From Erwinia sp050410775 (GTDB lineage: Bacteria; Pseudomonadota; Gammaproteobacteria; Enterobacterales; Enterobacteriaceae), in the NCBI RefSeq assembly GCF_050410775.1, contig NZ_CP191229.1: a stretch of 64,000 nt of DNA. One strand, 5' to 3'. The position numbers and the translations under genes were made by a program. Under the pieces are notes generated by a model. That model did not search any database and was not told the origin of the DNA. It was given only the letters and a program-made list of their open reading frames with translations. Shown piece by piece: positions 26,731-36,799 of the stretch. Position 1 is the stretch's first letter, and each line of letters opens with the position of its first letter.

Positions 26731-27771
26731 GTGACCGACAAAACCTCTCTCAGCTACAAAGACGCCGGCGTAGACATCGACGCGGGCAATGCGTTAGTCG
26801 ATCGTATCAAAGGCGTGGTGAAAAAGACCCGTCGTCCGGAAGTGATGGGCGGACTGGGCGGTTTCGGCGCGCTTTGTGCGCTGCCGCAAAAATACCGCGA
26901 GCCTGTGCTGGTCTCCGGCACCGATGGCGTCGGCACCAAGCTGCGTCTCGCTATGGATTTGAAACGTCACGATACCATCGGTATCGATCTGGTTGCGATG
27001 TGCGTCAATGACCTGGTAGTACAGGGGGCCGAGCCGCTTTTCTTCCTCGACTACTATGCGACCGGCAAGCTGGACGTGGATATCGCCGCCAGCGTGATTA
27101 CCGGCATTGCGGAAGGCTGCTCCCAGTCCGGCTGCGCGCTGGTTGGCGGCGAGACTGCGGAAATGCCGGGGATGTATCACGGCGAAGATTATGACGTGGC
27201 GGGCTTCTGCGTCGGCGTGGTGGAAAAATCAGAAATCATTGACGGCAGCAAGGTGCAGGATGGCGACGTACTGATTGCCCTCGGCTCCAGCGGCCCTCAC
27301 TCCAACGGTTACTCACTGGTGCGTAAGATTCTGGAGGTCAGCCAGACCGATCCGGAAACCACGCAGCTGGAAGGGAAACCGCTTGCGGATCACCTGCTCG
27401 CCCCAACCCGCATCTACGTAAAAAATATCCTCAGCCTGATTGAGCAGGTCGACGTTCACGCCATCTGTCACCTGACCGGCGGCGGCTTCTGGGAGAATAT
27501 TCCCCGCGTGCTGCCGGAGAATACCCAGGCGGTGCTATCCGAGTCGAGCTGGCAGTGGCCAGCCGTATTCAGCTGGATGCAGCAGGCGGGCAACGTCAGC
27601 CGCTTTGAAATGTACCGTACTTTTAACTGCGGCGTCGGCATGGTCATTGCGCTCGGCGCCAGCGAAGCGGATAAAGCGATCCAGCTGATGCAGGAAGCGG
27701 GCGAAACCGCGTGGAAAATCGGCACGATCAAGGCATCCAGCGCCGATGAACGTGTGGTCATCAACGCATGA
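26731..27771 (+). CDS. purM: AIR synthetase PurM
   Basis: Phosphoribosylformylglycinamidine cyclo-ligase, closing the imidazole ring of AIR with ATP. 346 residues from a GTG start, giving the canonical MTDKTSLSYKDAGVDIDAGN; GGGGA lies eight bases upstream. The glycine-rich loop VSGTDGVGTKLR and the GGETAEMPGMY and LTGGGFWENIPR blocks are intact. Its TGA overlaps the purN ATG (ATGA), coupling the two. Confidence 0.97.
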   Translation: MTDKTSLSYKDAGVDIDAGNALVDRIKGVVKKTRRPEVMGGLGGFGALCALPQKYREPVLVSGTDGVGTKLRLAMDLKRHDTIGIDLVAMCVNDLVVQGAEPLFFLDYYATGKLDVDIAASVITGIAEGCSQSGCALVGGETAEMPGMYHGEDYDVAGFCVGVVEKSEIIDGSKVQDGDVLIALGSSGPHSNGYSLVRKILEVSQTDPETTQLEGKPLADHLLAPTRIYVKNILSLIEQVDVHAICHLTGGGFWENIPRVLPENTQAVLSESSWQWPAVFSWMQQAGNVSRFEMYRTFNCGVGMVIALGASEADKAIQLMQEAGETAWKIGTIKASSADERVVINA

Positions 27772-28406
27772 AGCGGCTGGTGGTGCTGATCTCCGGACAG
27801 GGTAGCAACCTTGGGGCGCTGCTGAGCGCCTGTCAGCAGGGACGCATCCCCGGCAGCGTCGCCGCCGTGTTCAGCAATAAGGCGGACGCTTACGGCCTGA
27901 CGCGGGCGCGTGAGGCGGGCGTTCCCGCCCACGCGCTGGCGGCCTCGCAGTTCGCCGATCGTGAAGCCTTCGATCGCCAGCTGATGCAGGAGATCGACGC
28001 TTACGCGCCCGATCTGGTGGTGCTTGCGGGCTATATGCGCATTCTCAGCCCCGCCTTTGTCGCGCGCTACGCGGGCCGGATGCTGAATATCCACCCTTCC
28101 CTGCTGCCGAAGTATCCCGGCCTGCACACGCACCGTCAGGCGATCGAGAACGGCGACGAAGAGCACGGCACATCGGTGCATTTCGTCACCGACCAGCTTG
28201 ATGGCGGACCGGTGATCCTTCAGGCGAAGGTGCCGGTATTTGCTGACGATACGGAAGATGAGGTTAACGCGCGCGTTCAGCATCAGGAACACGCTATCTA
28301 TCCGTTGGTGGTGGGATGGTTCCTGGAAGGCCGTCTGGCCATGCGGGACGACGCGGCCTGGCTGGACGGGATAAAGCTGCCGCCTGAAGGCCATGCCTGG
28401 GAGTGA
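27768..28406 (+). CDS. purN: GAR transformylase PurN
   Basis: Transfers a formyl group from 10-formyltetrahydrofolate to GAR in purine synthesis. 212 residues. Catalytic residues are visible as MLNIHPSLLPKYPG (N107, H109) and VTDQLDGGPV (D145). The phosphate loop GQGSN is at the N-terminus. Second gene of the purMN operon. Confidence 0.97.
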   Translation: MKRLVVLISGQGSNLGALLSACQQGRIPGSVAAVFSNKADAYGLTRAREAGVPAHALAASQFADREAFDRQLMQEIDAYAPDLVVLAGYMRILSPAFVARYAGRMLNIHPSLLPKYPGLHTHRQAIENGDEEHGTSVHFVTDQLDGGPVILQAKVPVFADDTEDEVNARVQHQEHAIYPLVVGWFLEGRLAMRDDAAWLDGIKLPPEGHAWE

Positions 28407-28437
28407 TCCCGGCCACGATACTGACAAGCTGTCCGCT

Positions 28438-28467
28438 AAGGGTGAATCGCTGATTCACCCTTTTTTT
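28438..28467. terminator. purMN terminator (convergent with pstB)
   Basis: Perfect 11-bp stem aagggtgaatc / gattcaccctt with a 3-base loop and a run of seven T. Strong intrinsic terminator for purN; its far edge touches the pstB stop codon. Confidence 0.88.
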
Positions 28468-29234
28468 CAGCCGTAGCGCCCGGTAATGTAATCCTCCGTC
28501 CGCCGCTGCTTCGGCGTGGTAAAGATCGCGTCCGTTTCATCAAACTCCACCACGTTTCCCTGATGCATAAACGCCGTGTAATCAGAAACCCTCGCCGCCT
28601 GCTGCATATTGTGCGTCACCAGAATCAGCGTAAAGTGCTGCTTCAGCGTACTCATCAACTCTTCTATCACCAGCGTGGAGATCGGATCCAGCGCCGAGGT
28701 CGGCTCGTCGAGCAGCAGCACTTCCGGCTCAATGGCAATCGCTCTGGCGATCACCAGCCGCTGCTGCTGCCCGCTGGAGAGGGTCAGCGCATTCTGCCAG
28801 AGGTTATCTTTCACTTCCCCCCACAGCGCCGCGGCGCGTAGCGCCCGTTCTACCGTCTCATCCAGCACGCGGCGATCGCGCACGCCCTGCAAACGCAGCC
28901 CGTAGACCACGTTTTCATAAATCGTTTTGGGGAAGGGATTCGGGCGCTGGAAAACCATGCCGACCCGGCGGCGCAGCGCGGCCAGATCCTGGCGCGGATT
29001 GAGGATTGATTCGCCATTCAGCAAAATCTCGCCCCCGGTCCGGCAGCCATCGATCAGATCGTTCATGCGGTTAACGCAGCGCAGCAGCGTCGATTTACCA
29101 CAGCCGGAAGGGCCAATCAGGGCGGTGACCCGGTTTTTCGGCACCGCCATGCTGATGCCGTTCAGCGCCTGTTTATCGCCATACCACAGCGAAAGGTTTT
29201 CCAGCACCAGGGCGCTGTCCAGATCGTCAGCCAT
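28467..29234 (-). CDS. pstB: Phosphate importer ATPase PstB
   Basis: ATP-binding subunit of the high-affinity phosphate ABC importer, 255 residues. Walker A GPSGCGKSTLLRCVNRMND, signature LSSGQQQR (Ser in place of the first Gly), Walker B VLLLDEPTSALDP. The CVNRMND and PNPFPKTIYENV blocks are diagnostic of PstB. It closes a pstCAB operon. No phoU or pstS gene is present in the window. Confidence 0.92.
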   Translation of the reverse strand: MADDLDSALVLENLSLWYGDKQALNGISMAVPKNRVTALIGPSGCGKSTLLRCVNRMNDLIDGCRTGGEILLNGESILNPRQDLAALRRRVGMVFQRPNPFPKTIYENVVYGLRLQGVRDRRVLDETVERALRAAALWGEVKDNLWQNALTLSSGQQQRLVIARAIAIEPEVLLLDEPTSALDPISTLVIEELMSTLKQHFTLILVTHNMQQAARVSDYTAFMHQGNVVEFDETDAIFTTPKQRRTEDYITGRYG

Positions 29235-29256
29235 TACAGTTCTCTCACAGTCAGGT

Positions 29257-30903
29257 TCAGCTCATCAGCGCGCGATAACGCTCGCGCAGGCGGTGGCGAA
29301 GCCCCATCGCCAGCAGATTGAGCGACAAAATAATCAGGACCAGCAGCAGCGCGGTGGCAAAGACCAGCGGCCGATCCGCCTGGGCATCCGGACTCTGGAA
29401 GGCCAGGTCATAGATCTGGAACCCAAGGTGCATAAATTTACGGTCAAGATGCAGATAGGGGAAAACGGCATCCACCGGCAGCTCCGGCACCATTTTCACC
29501 ACGCCCACCAGCATCAGCGGCGCCGTTTCGCCCGCCGCCCTTGCAACGGCCAGGATCAGGCCGGTGAGCATTGCCGGTACCGCCTGCGGCAGCGTGACGT
29601 GCCACAGCGTTTCCGCCCGCGTCGCGCCCAGCGCCAGCGAGCCCTGCCGCAGCGACGGGGGAATGCGCGACAGCCCCTCTTCGGTGGCGACAATCACCAC
29701 CGGCAGCGTCAGCAGCGCCAGCGTCAGCGACGCCCAGAGCAGCCCCGGCGTGCCAAAGGTTGGCGCAGGTAAGGAGGAGGAGAAGAAGAGCTTATCCAGG
29801 CTTCCGCCTATCAGCCAGACAAAAAAGCCCAGGCCAAAGACGCCGTAAACGATGGAGGGCACGCCCGCCAGATTCACCACGGCAATGCGCACTAACCGGG
29901 TTATCAGACTGTTCCCGGCATATTCATGTAGCCAGATGGCGGCAATAACGCCCAGCGGCATCACTACGATCGACATCAGCAGCACCATCAGCACCGTGCC
30001 GAAAATGGCCGGAAATACGCCGCTGTTCCCGAGGCTGTCGCCGGGTGAGTTGCTGACAAAATGCCAGAGCTGCCGGGCAAAGTGCTGCCACTTCTCGCCG
30101 TAGCTCATGGTATTGGGTGACCAGGCGGCCAGGATCTGGTTCAGCGGGATCTGATGTTGCTGACCGTTGACATCGCGCAGAACCAGTACCGTACGCTCGA
30201 TTTCGCTGCCCAGCTCCTGCAATTGCCGGGCGCGCTGGGTAAACTGGCGCTGTAGCTCCGCGTTGTCCGCCTGATAAATCGATTCTGCCTGAGCGCTGTA
30301 TTCGCCCGCGCCCTGTAACTGCTGGCGATGTAACGCCAGCTTGCGCATTTCGCTGTTAAGGCGAGCCATGCTGACCTGGCGCAGCCTGTCGGCCTCCGCC
30401 TGCCGCTCACGGGTCTGTTTAATGCGATCCTGGAGCGTCAGCGCCAGATCCTTTGCCACCAGCGGCTGCCCCTTTTCCAGCAGGCCATCAAACCAGCCGT
30501 AGGCCATGCCGCCCACGCGCCTTTGCAGGACGATCGCGCCCGCAGGCCGCTCCCGCTGAATAATGCGGCTGCTGAGCACGCTGTGAAAATCGGATTTGGC
30601 AAAATCCCGGTTGCCGGTTTTGATCAGATAGCGCTTAACCTCATCCGGTAGCGCCTCCGTGTCAGGCATACCGCTGGCGGCCAGCCGCTCCCGCGAGACA
30701 ACCTGCGACTGTACGATTTCTCCCAGCAGCTGTGTCGTTCCGACCGGTTGCTGAAGGGTAAAGAGCGTGACGGGGTGCGGCCAGAAATAGCGCAGCCCCT
30801 GCCAGCCCAGCAGGGCTATCAGCAGCGTAAACGCGAGCAGGCTGACTGCGACGGCCCCGCCCGTCAGCCAGCGCCAGCGATCGTTTTTACTGGCCGCGCT
30901 CAT
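29257..30903 (-). CDS. pstA: Phosphate importer permease PstA, large type
   Basis: Permease subunit of 548 residues, nearly twice E. coli PstA (296). One membrane helix (about 19-39) is followed by a long extracytoplasmic and coiled-coil part (about 40-290, with helices rich in Q, R and E). The C-terminal six-helix permease core holds the coupling motif LALGATRAETLWHVTLPQA. This enlarged form is known from Vibrio and Pseudomonas-type Pst systems. It overlaps pstC by four bases. Confidence 0.87.
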   Translation of the reverse strand: MSAASKNDRWRWLTGGAVAVSLLAFTLLIALLGWQGLRYFWPHPVTLFTLQQPVGTTQLLGEIVQSQVVSRERLAASGMPDTEALPDEVKRYLIKTGNRDFAKSDFHSVLSSRIIQRERPAGAIVLQRRVGGMAYGWFDGLLEKGQPLVAKDLALTLQDRIKQTRERQAEADRLRQVSMARLNSEMRKLALHRQQLQGAGEYSAQAESIYQADNAELQRQFTQRARQLQELGSEIERTVLVLRDVNGQQHQIPLNQILAAWSPNTMSYGEKWQHFARQLWHFVSNSPGDSLGNSGVFPAIFGTVLMVLLMSIVVMPLGVIAAIWLHEYAGNSLITRLVRIAVVNLAGVPSIVYGVFGLGFFVWLIGGSLDKLFFSSSLPAPTFGTPGLLWASLTLALLTLPVVIVATEEGLSRIPPSLRQGSLALGATRAETLWHVTLPQAVPAMLTGLILAVARAAGETAPLMLVGVVKMVPELPVDAVFPYLHLDRKFMHLGFQIYDLAFQSPDAQADRPLVFATALLLVLIILSLNLLAMGLRHRLRERYRALMS

Positions 30904-33029
30904 CCCTGCCCCTCCTGCTGACCATAACGCCTGCGCAGCCGCTGGCGAATCAGCTCGGCCAGCGTGTTGACGATAAGCGTGAAGATCAGCAGCACCAGCG
31001 CGCTCAAAAACAGAATGCGGTAGTGCCCGCTGCCGGCGGCCGCTTCCGGCATCTCAATCGCCACGTTAGCCGCCAGGCTGCGCACGCCTTCAAACAGGCC
31101 GCCTTCAGTGACGGGGGTATTACCGGTTGCCATCAGCACAATCATCGTTTCTCCCAGCGCCCGGCCAAAACCGATCATCAGCGCGGCAAAGATCCCGGCA
31201 GAGGCGCCGGGCAGCACCACCCGCGTCAGCGTCTGCCAGGGCGTCGCGCCCAGCGCCAGCGAGCCCTGTCCCAGGGCTGCGGGCACGCTGAAGATCGCAT
31301 CTTCCGCCAGGGTGAAGATCAGCGGCACCAGCGCAAAGCCCATCGCCACGCCGGCGATCAGCAGATTGCGCTGCTGGTAGTCGCCCAGCCGGTCGGCCAG
31401 CCGCTCGCTGAAAAGAAAATGCTCAATCGACGGCAGCAGCCACAGACAGAAGAGCGCCACCAGCAGCAGCAGCGGCAGCAGCAGCCAGATTTCCCGTCCC
31501 TCCGCGCAGAGACGCCTGCGCCAGATCGGCGGCAGCCGCTGTGAGGCCCAGCCGCAGAAAAGCAGTACACCAGCCAGCGCCAGCGGGAGCAGCAGCACGC
31601 CCAGCAGCCGGTCCGCCAGCTGTGGCGCCAGCCACAATCCGGCAATCAGACCGATCACCACGCTGGGCAACGCGCCCATCATCTCAATTGCCGGTTTAAC
31701 CCAGCGGCGCAGCCCTGGCGCCATAAACCAGGCGGTATACATCGCCGCGGCCAGCGCCAGCGGGGTGGCGAACAGCATCGCCAGCCCGGCCGCTTTCAGC
31801 GTGCCCACCACCACCGGCACCAGGCTGAATTTCCCCTGGTAATCATCGTTCGCCGAAGTGGACTGCCAGACATAATCCGGTGCGGGATAGTGCTCGTACC
31901 ATACCTTTTGCCACAGGCTTTGCCAGCTGATATCTGGCCAGGGATTAGCAAGCCCTGAATGCTCCCAGTAGCCCTGCCGTTCAACCAGCAGCCCGTCGCC
32001 GCGTGGGGCAAAAACGGCATTCAGTACGCCAGGCGCCAGCTGGTGTGAAAAAATCGCGCCCTGCTGCTTACTGGCAAAGAGCGACAGCGCTCCCGCCTCG
32101 CTTAGCGTGGCAAAGACGCGGCGGTGCGCCTCGCTGAATAGCAGAGGCCCGGCGGAGGAACCGGCAAAGTAGCGAATCTGCCGCAGGTGCGGGCCGGTTT
32201 CCGTGGCGATATCGAACCACTGGGCGATGCCCTTTTCATCCGCAATCAGCAGCGAACTGCCGCCGCTGAGCAGGCTCATCATTTTCGGTGACTGGGTCAG
32301 CGTATGCGTGTCACGCAGCGACAGCCCCTCAGGGGTTATCCGCCAGACGCGTAACGTGTTTTCCGACAGGGCAAAAAGCAGCCTGCCGTCGGGCGCCAGC
32401 AGCAGCTGCGTGACGCCGCTGGCGTTCACGCTGAAACTTAACGGCGGCCGGGAAAGCTGGAATTGCTGAAGCGTGATACGCTCAGGGTTAGCCTGCGCCA
32501 CCAGCCATTTTTGCGCATCGGGATGGGCGAGGCTCAGCGGCGCCGAACGCAGGGCCGGGGCCGCCAGCGGTCGGTCACCCAGCGGAAACTTCCAGCGTGG
32601 TTCGGTACCGTGAAAATCGGGCTCCACCAGTAACATGCCCGCTGCGCTGTTCAGCAGCACGCTACGGTTATCGGGCGTTATCGCGGCATCGGTGAGGCTT
32701 CCGACCAGCGTTAACGGCGCTGAAGAGGGCTGGCCCGCGAGAGGAATAAAGCTCCCCTCTCCGTAGTTATCGATGCGCCATCCCCACTGCTGTCCGTCAT
32801 CCATGCCCATGGCGATGGCAGGTCGCGTCTGGCTGAGGGCGATCGTCTGGCTGCTGCTGATGGCGGGCGAGGCAAACAGCGGCACGACAACCCAGATCAG
32901 CCAGACAAAGAGCAGCAGCATAACCAGCAGGATCGCCAGCCCGCATGCCATTACCACGCGCCGCGTCAGCCGATCGATAAACCGGCGGCGGCCGTCGTTA
33001 AACTGCGCGGGAATGGGGGTTGGGCTCAT
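30900..33029 (-). CDS. pstC: Phosphate importer permease PstC, large type
   Basis: Permease subunit of 709 residues against 319 in E. coli PstC. An N-terminal membrane helix (about 27-50) is followed by a long periplasmic region (about 55-400) with WD/propeller-like repeats, then the permease core with coupling motif LALGATPWQTLTRVVLPGA. It heads the pstCAB operon, divergent from ppk, with a candidate Pho box in the 168-base gap. Confidence 0.86.
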   Translation of the reverse strand: MSPTPIPAQFNDGRRRFIDRLTRRVVMACGLAILLVMLLLFVWLIWVVVPLFASPAISSSQTIALSQTRPAIAMGMDDGQQWGWRIDNYGEGSFIPLAGQPSSAPLTLVGSLTDAAITPDNRSVLLNSAAGMLLVEPDFHGTEPRWKFPLGDRPLAAPALRSAPLSLAHPDAQKWLVAQANPERITLQQFQLSRPPLSFSVNASGVTQLLLAPDGRLLFALSENTLRVWRITPEGLSLRDTHTLTQSPKMMSLLSGGSSLLIADEKGIAQWFDIATETGPHLRQIRYFAGSSAGPLLFSEAHRRVFATLSEAGALSLFASKQQGAIFSHQLAPGVLNAVFAPRGDGLLVERQGYWEHSGLANPWPDISWQSLWQKVWYEHYPAPDYVWQSTSANDDYQGKFSLVPVVVGTLKAAGLAMLFATPLALAAAMYTAWFMAPGLRRWVKPAIEMMGALPSVVIGLIAGLWLAPQLADRLLGVLLLPLALAGVLLFCGWASQRLPPIWRRRLCAEGREIWLLLPLLLLVALFCLWLLPSIEHFLFSERLADRLGDYQQRNLLIAGVAMGFALVPLIFTLAEDAIFSVPAALGQGSLALGATPWQTLTRVVLPGASAGIFAALMIGFGRALGETMIVLMATGNTPVTEGGLFEGVRSLAANVAIEMPEAAAGSGHYRILFLSALVLLIFTLIVNTLAELIRQRLRRRYGQQEGQG

Positions 33030-33116
33030 ACTTCAGGTCGCTTTCCGTTATGCCAGAAGCCGCTATGTTGCCCGTATGTGGTTAATAAGACAATCAACAA
33101 TGTCCGTTGGACTTTG

Positions 33117-33138
33117 TTGCCATACTCTCGCCATAATG
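33117..33138. promoter_or_regulatory. Candidate Pho box between pstC and ppk
   Basis: Two seven-base units, TTGCCAT and TCGCCAT, spaced exactly 11 bases apart as in PhoB half-sites (consensus CTGTCAT). Location between divergent pstCAB and ppk-ppx suits phosphate-starvation control of uptake and polyphosphate storage. The units are imperfect, so this is a candidate only. Confidence 0.45.
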
Positions 33139-33197
33139 AGGTGAGACAATGACCGGTCACAGGCGAATCAGGTCCTGAATCAGCATACGGAGTAAAA

Positions 33198-35258
33198 ATG
33201 GGTCAGGAAAAGCTATATATAGAAAAAGAGTTAAGCTGGTTGTCCTTTAACGAACGCGTATTACAGGAGGCGGCAGACAAAACGAATCCGCTGATTGAGC
33301 GCATGCGTTTTCTGGGAATTTACTCCAATAACCTTGAAGAATTTTATAAAGTCCGCTTCGCCGATTTGAAACGCCGCATCATTATCGGGGAAGAACAGGG
33401 CACCTCCTCTCCCCCACGCCATCTGCTAAAAAAAATTCAGGCGCGGGTGCTGAAGGCTGACCAGGAGTTTGATGGCCTTTATAACGATCTTCTGCTGGAG
33501 ATGGCGCGCAATCAGATCTTTTTGATCAACGAACGCCAGCTTTCTCCGAACCAGCAGAGTTGGCTGCGGCACTATTTCAAGCATGAACTCCGCCAGCATA
33601 TTACGCCGATTCTGATTAACCACGACACCGATCTGATCGAGTTCCTGAAGGATGATTACACCTATCTGGCGGTCGAGATCATTCGCGGCGAAGAGATCAA
33701 CTATGCGCTGCTCGAAATCCCGTCGGATAAAGTGCCCCGCTTCGTTAATCTGCCGCCGGAAACGCCGCGCCGGCGTAAGCCGATGATTTTGCTGGATAAC
33801 ATCCTGCGCTACTGCCTGGGCGATATTTTTCGCGGCTTCTTTGACTACGACGCCCTGAACGCCTATTCAATGAAGATGACGCGCGATGCGGAGTACGATC
33901 TGGTTACGGAGATGGAGTCGAGCCTGCTCGAACTGATGTCCTCCAGCCTGAAGCAGCGCCTGACGGCAGAGCCGGTGCGCTTCGTCTACCAGCGCGATAT
34001 GCCGGATGCGATGGTGGAGATGCTGCGCAAGAAGCTGAATATCTCCAACTACGACTCTATCGTTCCCGGCGGCCGCTACCATAATTTTAAGGACTTCATC
34101 AGCTTTCCGAACGTGGGCAAGGCGAACCTGGTAAATAAACCGCTGCCTCAGCTACGCCATATCTGGTTCGATCGCTTCCGCAACGGCTTTGATGCCATCC
34201 GTAACCGCGACGTGCTGCTCTACTATCCATACCATACCTTTGAGCACGTTCTGGAGCTGCTGCGTCAGGCTTCCTTCGACCCCGCCGTGCTGGCCATCAA
34301 GATCAATATTTACCGCGTAGCCAAGAACTCCCGCATTATCGATGCGATGATCCATGCGGCCTATAACGGTAAAAAAGTGACCGTGGTGGTGGAGCTGCAG
34401 GCGCGTTTTGATGAAGAGGCGAACATTCACTGGGCGAAGCGGCTGACCGAAGCGGGCGTCCACGTTATTTTCTCGGCGCCGGGCCTGAAGATCCACGCCA
34501 AGCTGTTTCTGATATCGCGCCGTGAGAACGGTGAAGTGGCGCGCTACGCCCATATCGGCACCGGGAACTTTAACGAAAAAACCGCCCGTATCTATACCGA
34601 CTATTCCCTGCTGACCGCCGATGCGCGCATTACTAATGAAGTCCGCCGCGTGTTTAACTTTATTGAAAACCCCTATCGCCCGGTCAGCTTTGAACATCTG
34701 ATGGTGTCGCCGCAGAACTCACGCCAGATGCTCTATCAGTTTATTGATAACGAGATCGCTAACGCGCAGAACGGGATCCCGGCGGCGATCACGCTTAAGA
34801 TCAATAACCTGGTGGATAAAGGGCTGGTCGATCGTCTCTATACCGCCTCAAGCGTGGGCGTGAAAGTCAATCTGCTGGTGCGCGGCATGTGCTCGCTTAT
34901 CCCCAATCTGGAAGGCATCAGCGACAATATTCGCGTGATCAGCATCGTGGATCGCTATCTTGAGCACGATCGCGTCTATATTTTTGAGAACGGCGGCGAT
35001 AAAAAAGTGTTTCTCTCCTCCGCCGACTGGATGACGCGCAATATCGATTATCGTATCGAAGTGGCGGTCTCCATCCTTGACCCAATTCTGAAACAGCGCG
35101 TGCTGGATATTATTGCCATCCTCTTAAGTGATACGCTTAAGGCCCGCTTCGTAGACAAAGAGCTGAGTAACCGGTATGTTCCGCGCGGCAATCGCCGCAA
35201 GGTGCGCGCGCAGCTGGCTATTTACGATTACATTAAAACGCTGGAACAACCTGACTAA
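33198..35258 (+). CDS. ppk1: Polyphosphate kinase Ppk1
   Basis: Reversibly polymerises the gamma-phosphate of ATP into inorganic polyphosphate at the membrane. 686 residues, the usual length. The N-terminal domain starts MGQEKLYIEKELSWLSFNERVL. The C-terminal phospholipase-D-like domains contain the autophosphorylated histidine region HAKLFLISRR and HIGTGNFNEKTA. ppx follows after six bases as in E. coli. Confidence 0.97.
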   Translation: MGQEKLYIEKELSWLSFNERVLQEAADKTNPLIERMRFLGIYSNNLEEFYKVRFADLKRRIIIGEEQGTSSPPRHLLKKIQARVLKADQEFDGLYNDLLLEMARNQIFLINERQLSPNQQSWLRHYFKHELRQHITPILINHDTDLIEFLKDDYTYLAVEIIRGEEINYALLEIPSDKVPRFVNLPPETPRRRKPMILLDNILRYCLGDIFRGFFDYDALNAYSMKMTRDAEYDLVTEMESSLLELMSSSLKQRLTAEPVRFVYQRDMPDAMVEMLRKKLNISNYDSIVPGGRYHNFKDFISFPNVGKANLVNKPLPQLRHIWFDRFRNGFDAIRNRDVLLYYPYHTFEHVLELLRQASFDPAVLAIKINIYRVAKNSRIIDAMIHAAYNGKKVTVVVELQARFDEEANIHWAKRLTEAGVHVIFSAPGLKIHAKLFLISRRENGEVARYAHIGTGNFNEKTARIYTDYSLLTADARITNEVRRVFNFIENPYRPVSFEHLMVSPQNSRQMLYQFIDNEIANAQNGIPAAITLKINNLVDKGLVDRLYTASSVGVKVNLLVRGMCSLIPNLEGISDNIRVISIVDRYLEHDRVYIFENGGDKKVFLSSADWMTRNIDYRIEVAVSILDPILKQRVLDIIAILLSDTLKARFVDKELSNRYVPRGNRRKVRAQLAIYDYIKTLEQPD

Positions 35259-35264
35259 CTCACT

Positions 35265-36797
35265 ATGCCAATAACCCAGAAAAATACGCCCAAACCGCAG
35301 GAGTTCGCGGCCATCGATTTAGGCTCGAACAGTTTTCATATGGTGATTGCCCGCGTGGTGGACGGTGCCATGCAGGTACTCGGCAGGTTAAAGCAGCGGG
35401 TCCATCTGGCCGACGGCCTGGATCATAATAACGTGCTGGGCGAGGAAGCGATCCAGCGTGGGCTGAGCTGTCTGGCGCTTTTTGCGGAGCGTTTGCAGGG
35501 GTTCAGCCCGGCGAACGTCACCATTGTGGGCACCCACACGCTGCGCCAGGCGGTGAACGCCGAGGATTTTCTGCGCCGGGCGGCCGATGTGATCCCCTAT
35601 CCGATTGAGGTGATTTCCGGCCATGAGGAAGCGCGGCTGATCTTTATGGGCGTGGCGCATACCCAGCCGGAAAAAGGGCGCAAGCTGGTTATCGACATCG
35701 GCGGCGGCTCGACCGAGCTGGTGATTGGCGAAGACTTCGATCCCAGGCTGGTCGAAAGCCGTCGTATGGGCTGCGTCAGCTTTGCCAATATCTATTTCCC
35801 GGCGGGCGTCATCAGTAAAGAGAATTTCCGGCGGGCGCGCCTTGCGGCGACGCAGAAGCTGGAGACGCTCGCCTGGCAGTACCGTCTTCAGGGCTGGCAG
35901 TACGCGCTCGGCGCCTCAGGCACCATCAAGGCCGCCTGCGAAGTGCTGCTGGCGATGGGCGAAAAAGAGAAGCTGATCACCCCGGAGCGGCTGGAAAAAC
36001 TCTATGACGAGATGATCCGGTTTAAATCCTTTGACTCGCTCAGCCTGCCCGGCCTCTCAGAGGAGCGAAAAGCGGTCTTTGTGCCGGGCCTGGCGATCCT
36101 CTGCGGCGTCTTTGACGCGCTCGCCATTCGCGAACTGCGCCTTTCCGATGGCGCACTGCGGGAAGGCGTACTCTATGAGATGGAGGGGCGCTTCCGTCAC
36201 CAGGATATCCGCAGCCGCACCGCGCAGAGCCTGGCGAATCATTACGCCATCGACAGCGATCAGGCAAAGCGCGTTCTGGACACCACCGAGCAACTCTATC
36301 TTCAGTGGCGGGACCAGAACGCAAAGCAGGCGAATCCTCAGCTTGCTGCCCTGCTGAAGTGGGCCGCCATGCTGCATGAGGTAGGCTTAACCATCAACCA
36401 CAGCGGCCTTCAGCGCCACTCATCCTATATCCTGCAAAACACCAATATGCCGGGTTTTAATCAGGATCAGCAAACGCTGCTCGCGACGCTGGTACGTTAT
36501 CACCGCAAAGGCGTGAAGATTGATGATATGCCGCGCCTGACGCTGTTCAAGAAAAAACAGTTTCTGCCGCTCATCTTTCTTCTGCGGCTGGGGGCGCTGC
36601 TGAATAATCAGCGTCAGGCCACTTCCCGTCCTGAAACGCTGAAGCTGGAAACCGATGATGGCCACTGGACGCTCACTTTTCCGCAGGATTATTTCAGCCA
36701 GAACACGCTGGTTCAGCTCGATCTTGAGCGTGAACAGAGCTACTGGAAAGAGGTGACCGGCTGGCAGCTGATGATTCAGGAAGAACCTAACGGATAA
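35265..36797 (+). CDS. ppx: Exopolyphosphatase Ppx
   Basis: Degrades polyphosphate from its ends; also acts on pppGpp. 510 residues. The actin-like ATPase fold starts AAIDLGSNSFHMVIARV, with the second phosphate loop VIDIGGGSTELVIG. A C-terminal HD-like region follows. Cotranscribed with ppk1, and tehB starts two bases beyond its stop. Confidence 0.97.
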   Translation: MPITQKNTPKPQEFAAIDLGSNSFHMVIARVVDGAMQVLGRLKQRVHLADGLDHNNVLGEEAIQRGLSCLALFAERLQGFSPANVTIVGTHTLRQAVNAEDFLRRAADVIPYPIEVISGHEEARLIFMGVAHTQPEKGRKLVIDIGGGSTELVIGEDFDPRLVESRRMGCVSFANIYFPAGVISKENFRRARLAATQKLETLAWQYRLQGWQYALGASGTIKAACEVLLAMGEKEKLITPERLEKLYDEMIRFKSFDSLSLPGLSEERKAVFVPGLAILCGVFDALAIRELRLSDGALREGVLYEMEGRFRHQDIRSRTAQSLANHYAIDSDQAKRVLDTTEQLYLQWRDQNAKQANPQLAALLKWAAMLHEVGLTINHSGLQRHSSYILQNTNMPGFNQDQQTLLATLVRYHRKGVKIDDMPRLTLFKKKQFLPLIFLLRLGALLNNQRQATSRPETLKLETDDGHWTLTFPQDYFSQNTLVQLDLEREQSYWKEVTGWQLMIQEEPNG

Positions 36798-36799
36798 CT

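Noticed and set aside
27468..28427. 319-codon minus-strand frame opposite purM-purN
   Set aside because: Antisense to two essential, fully matching genes.
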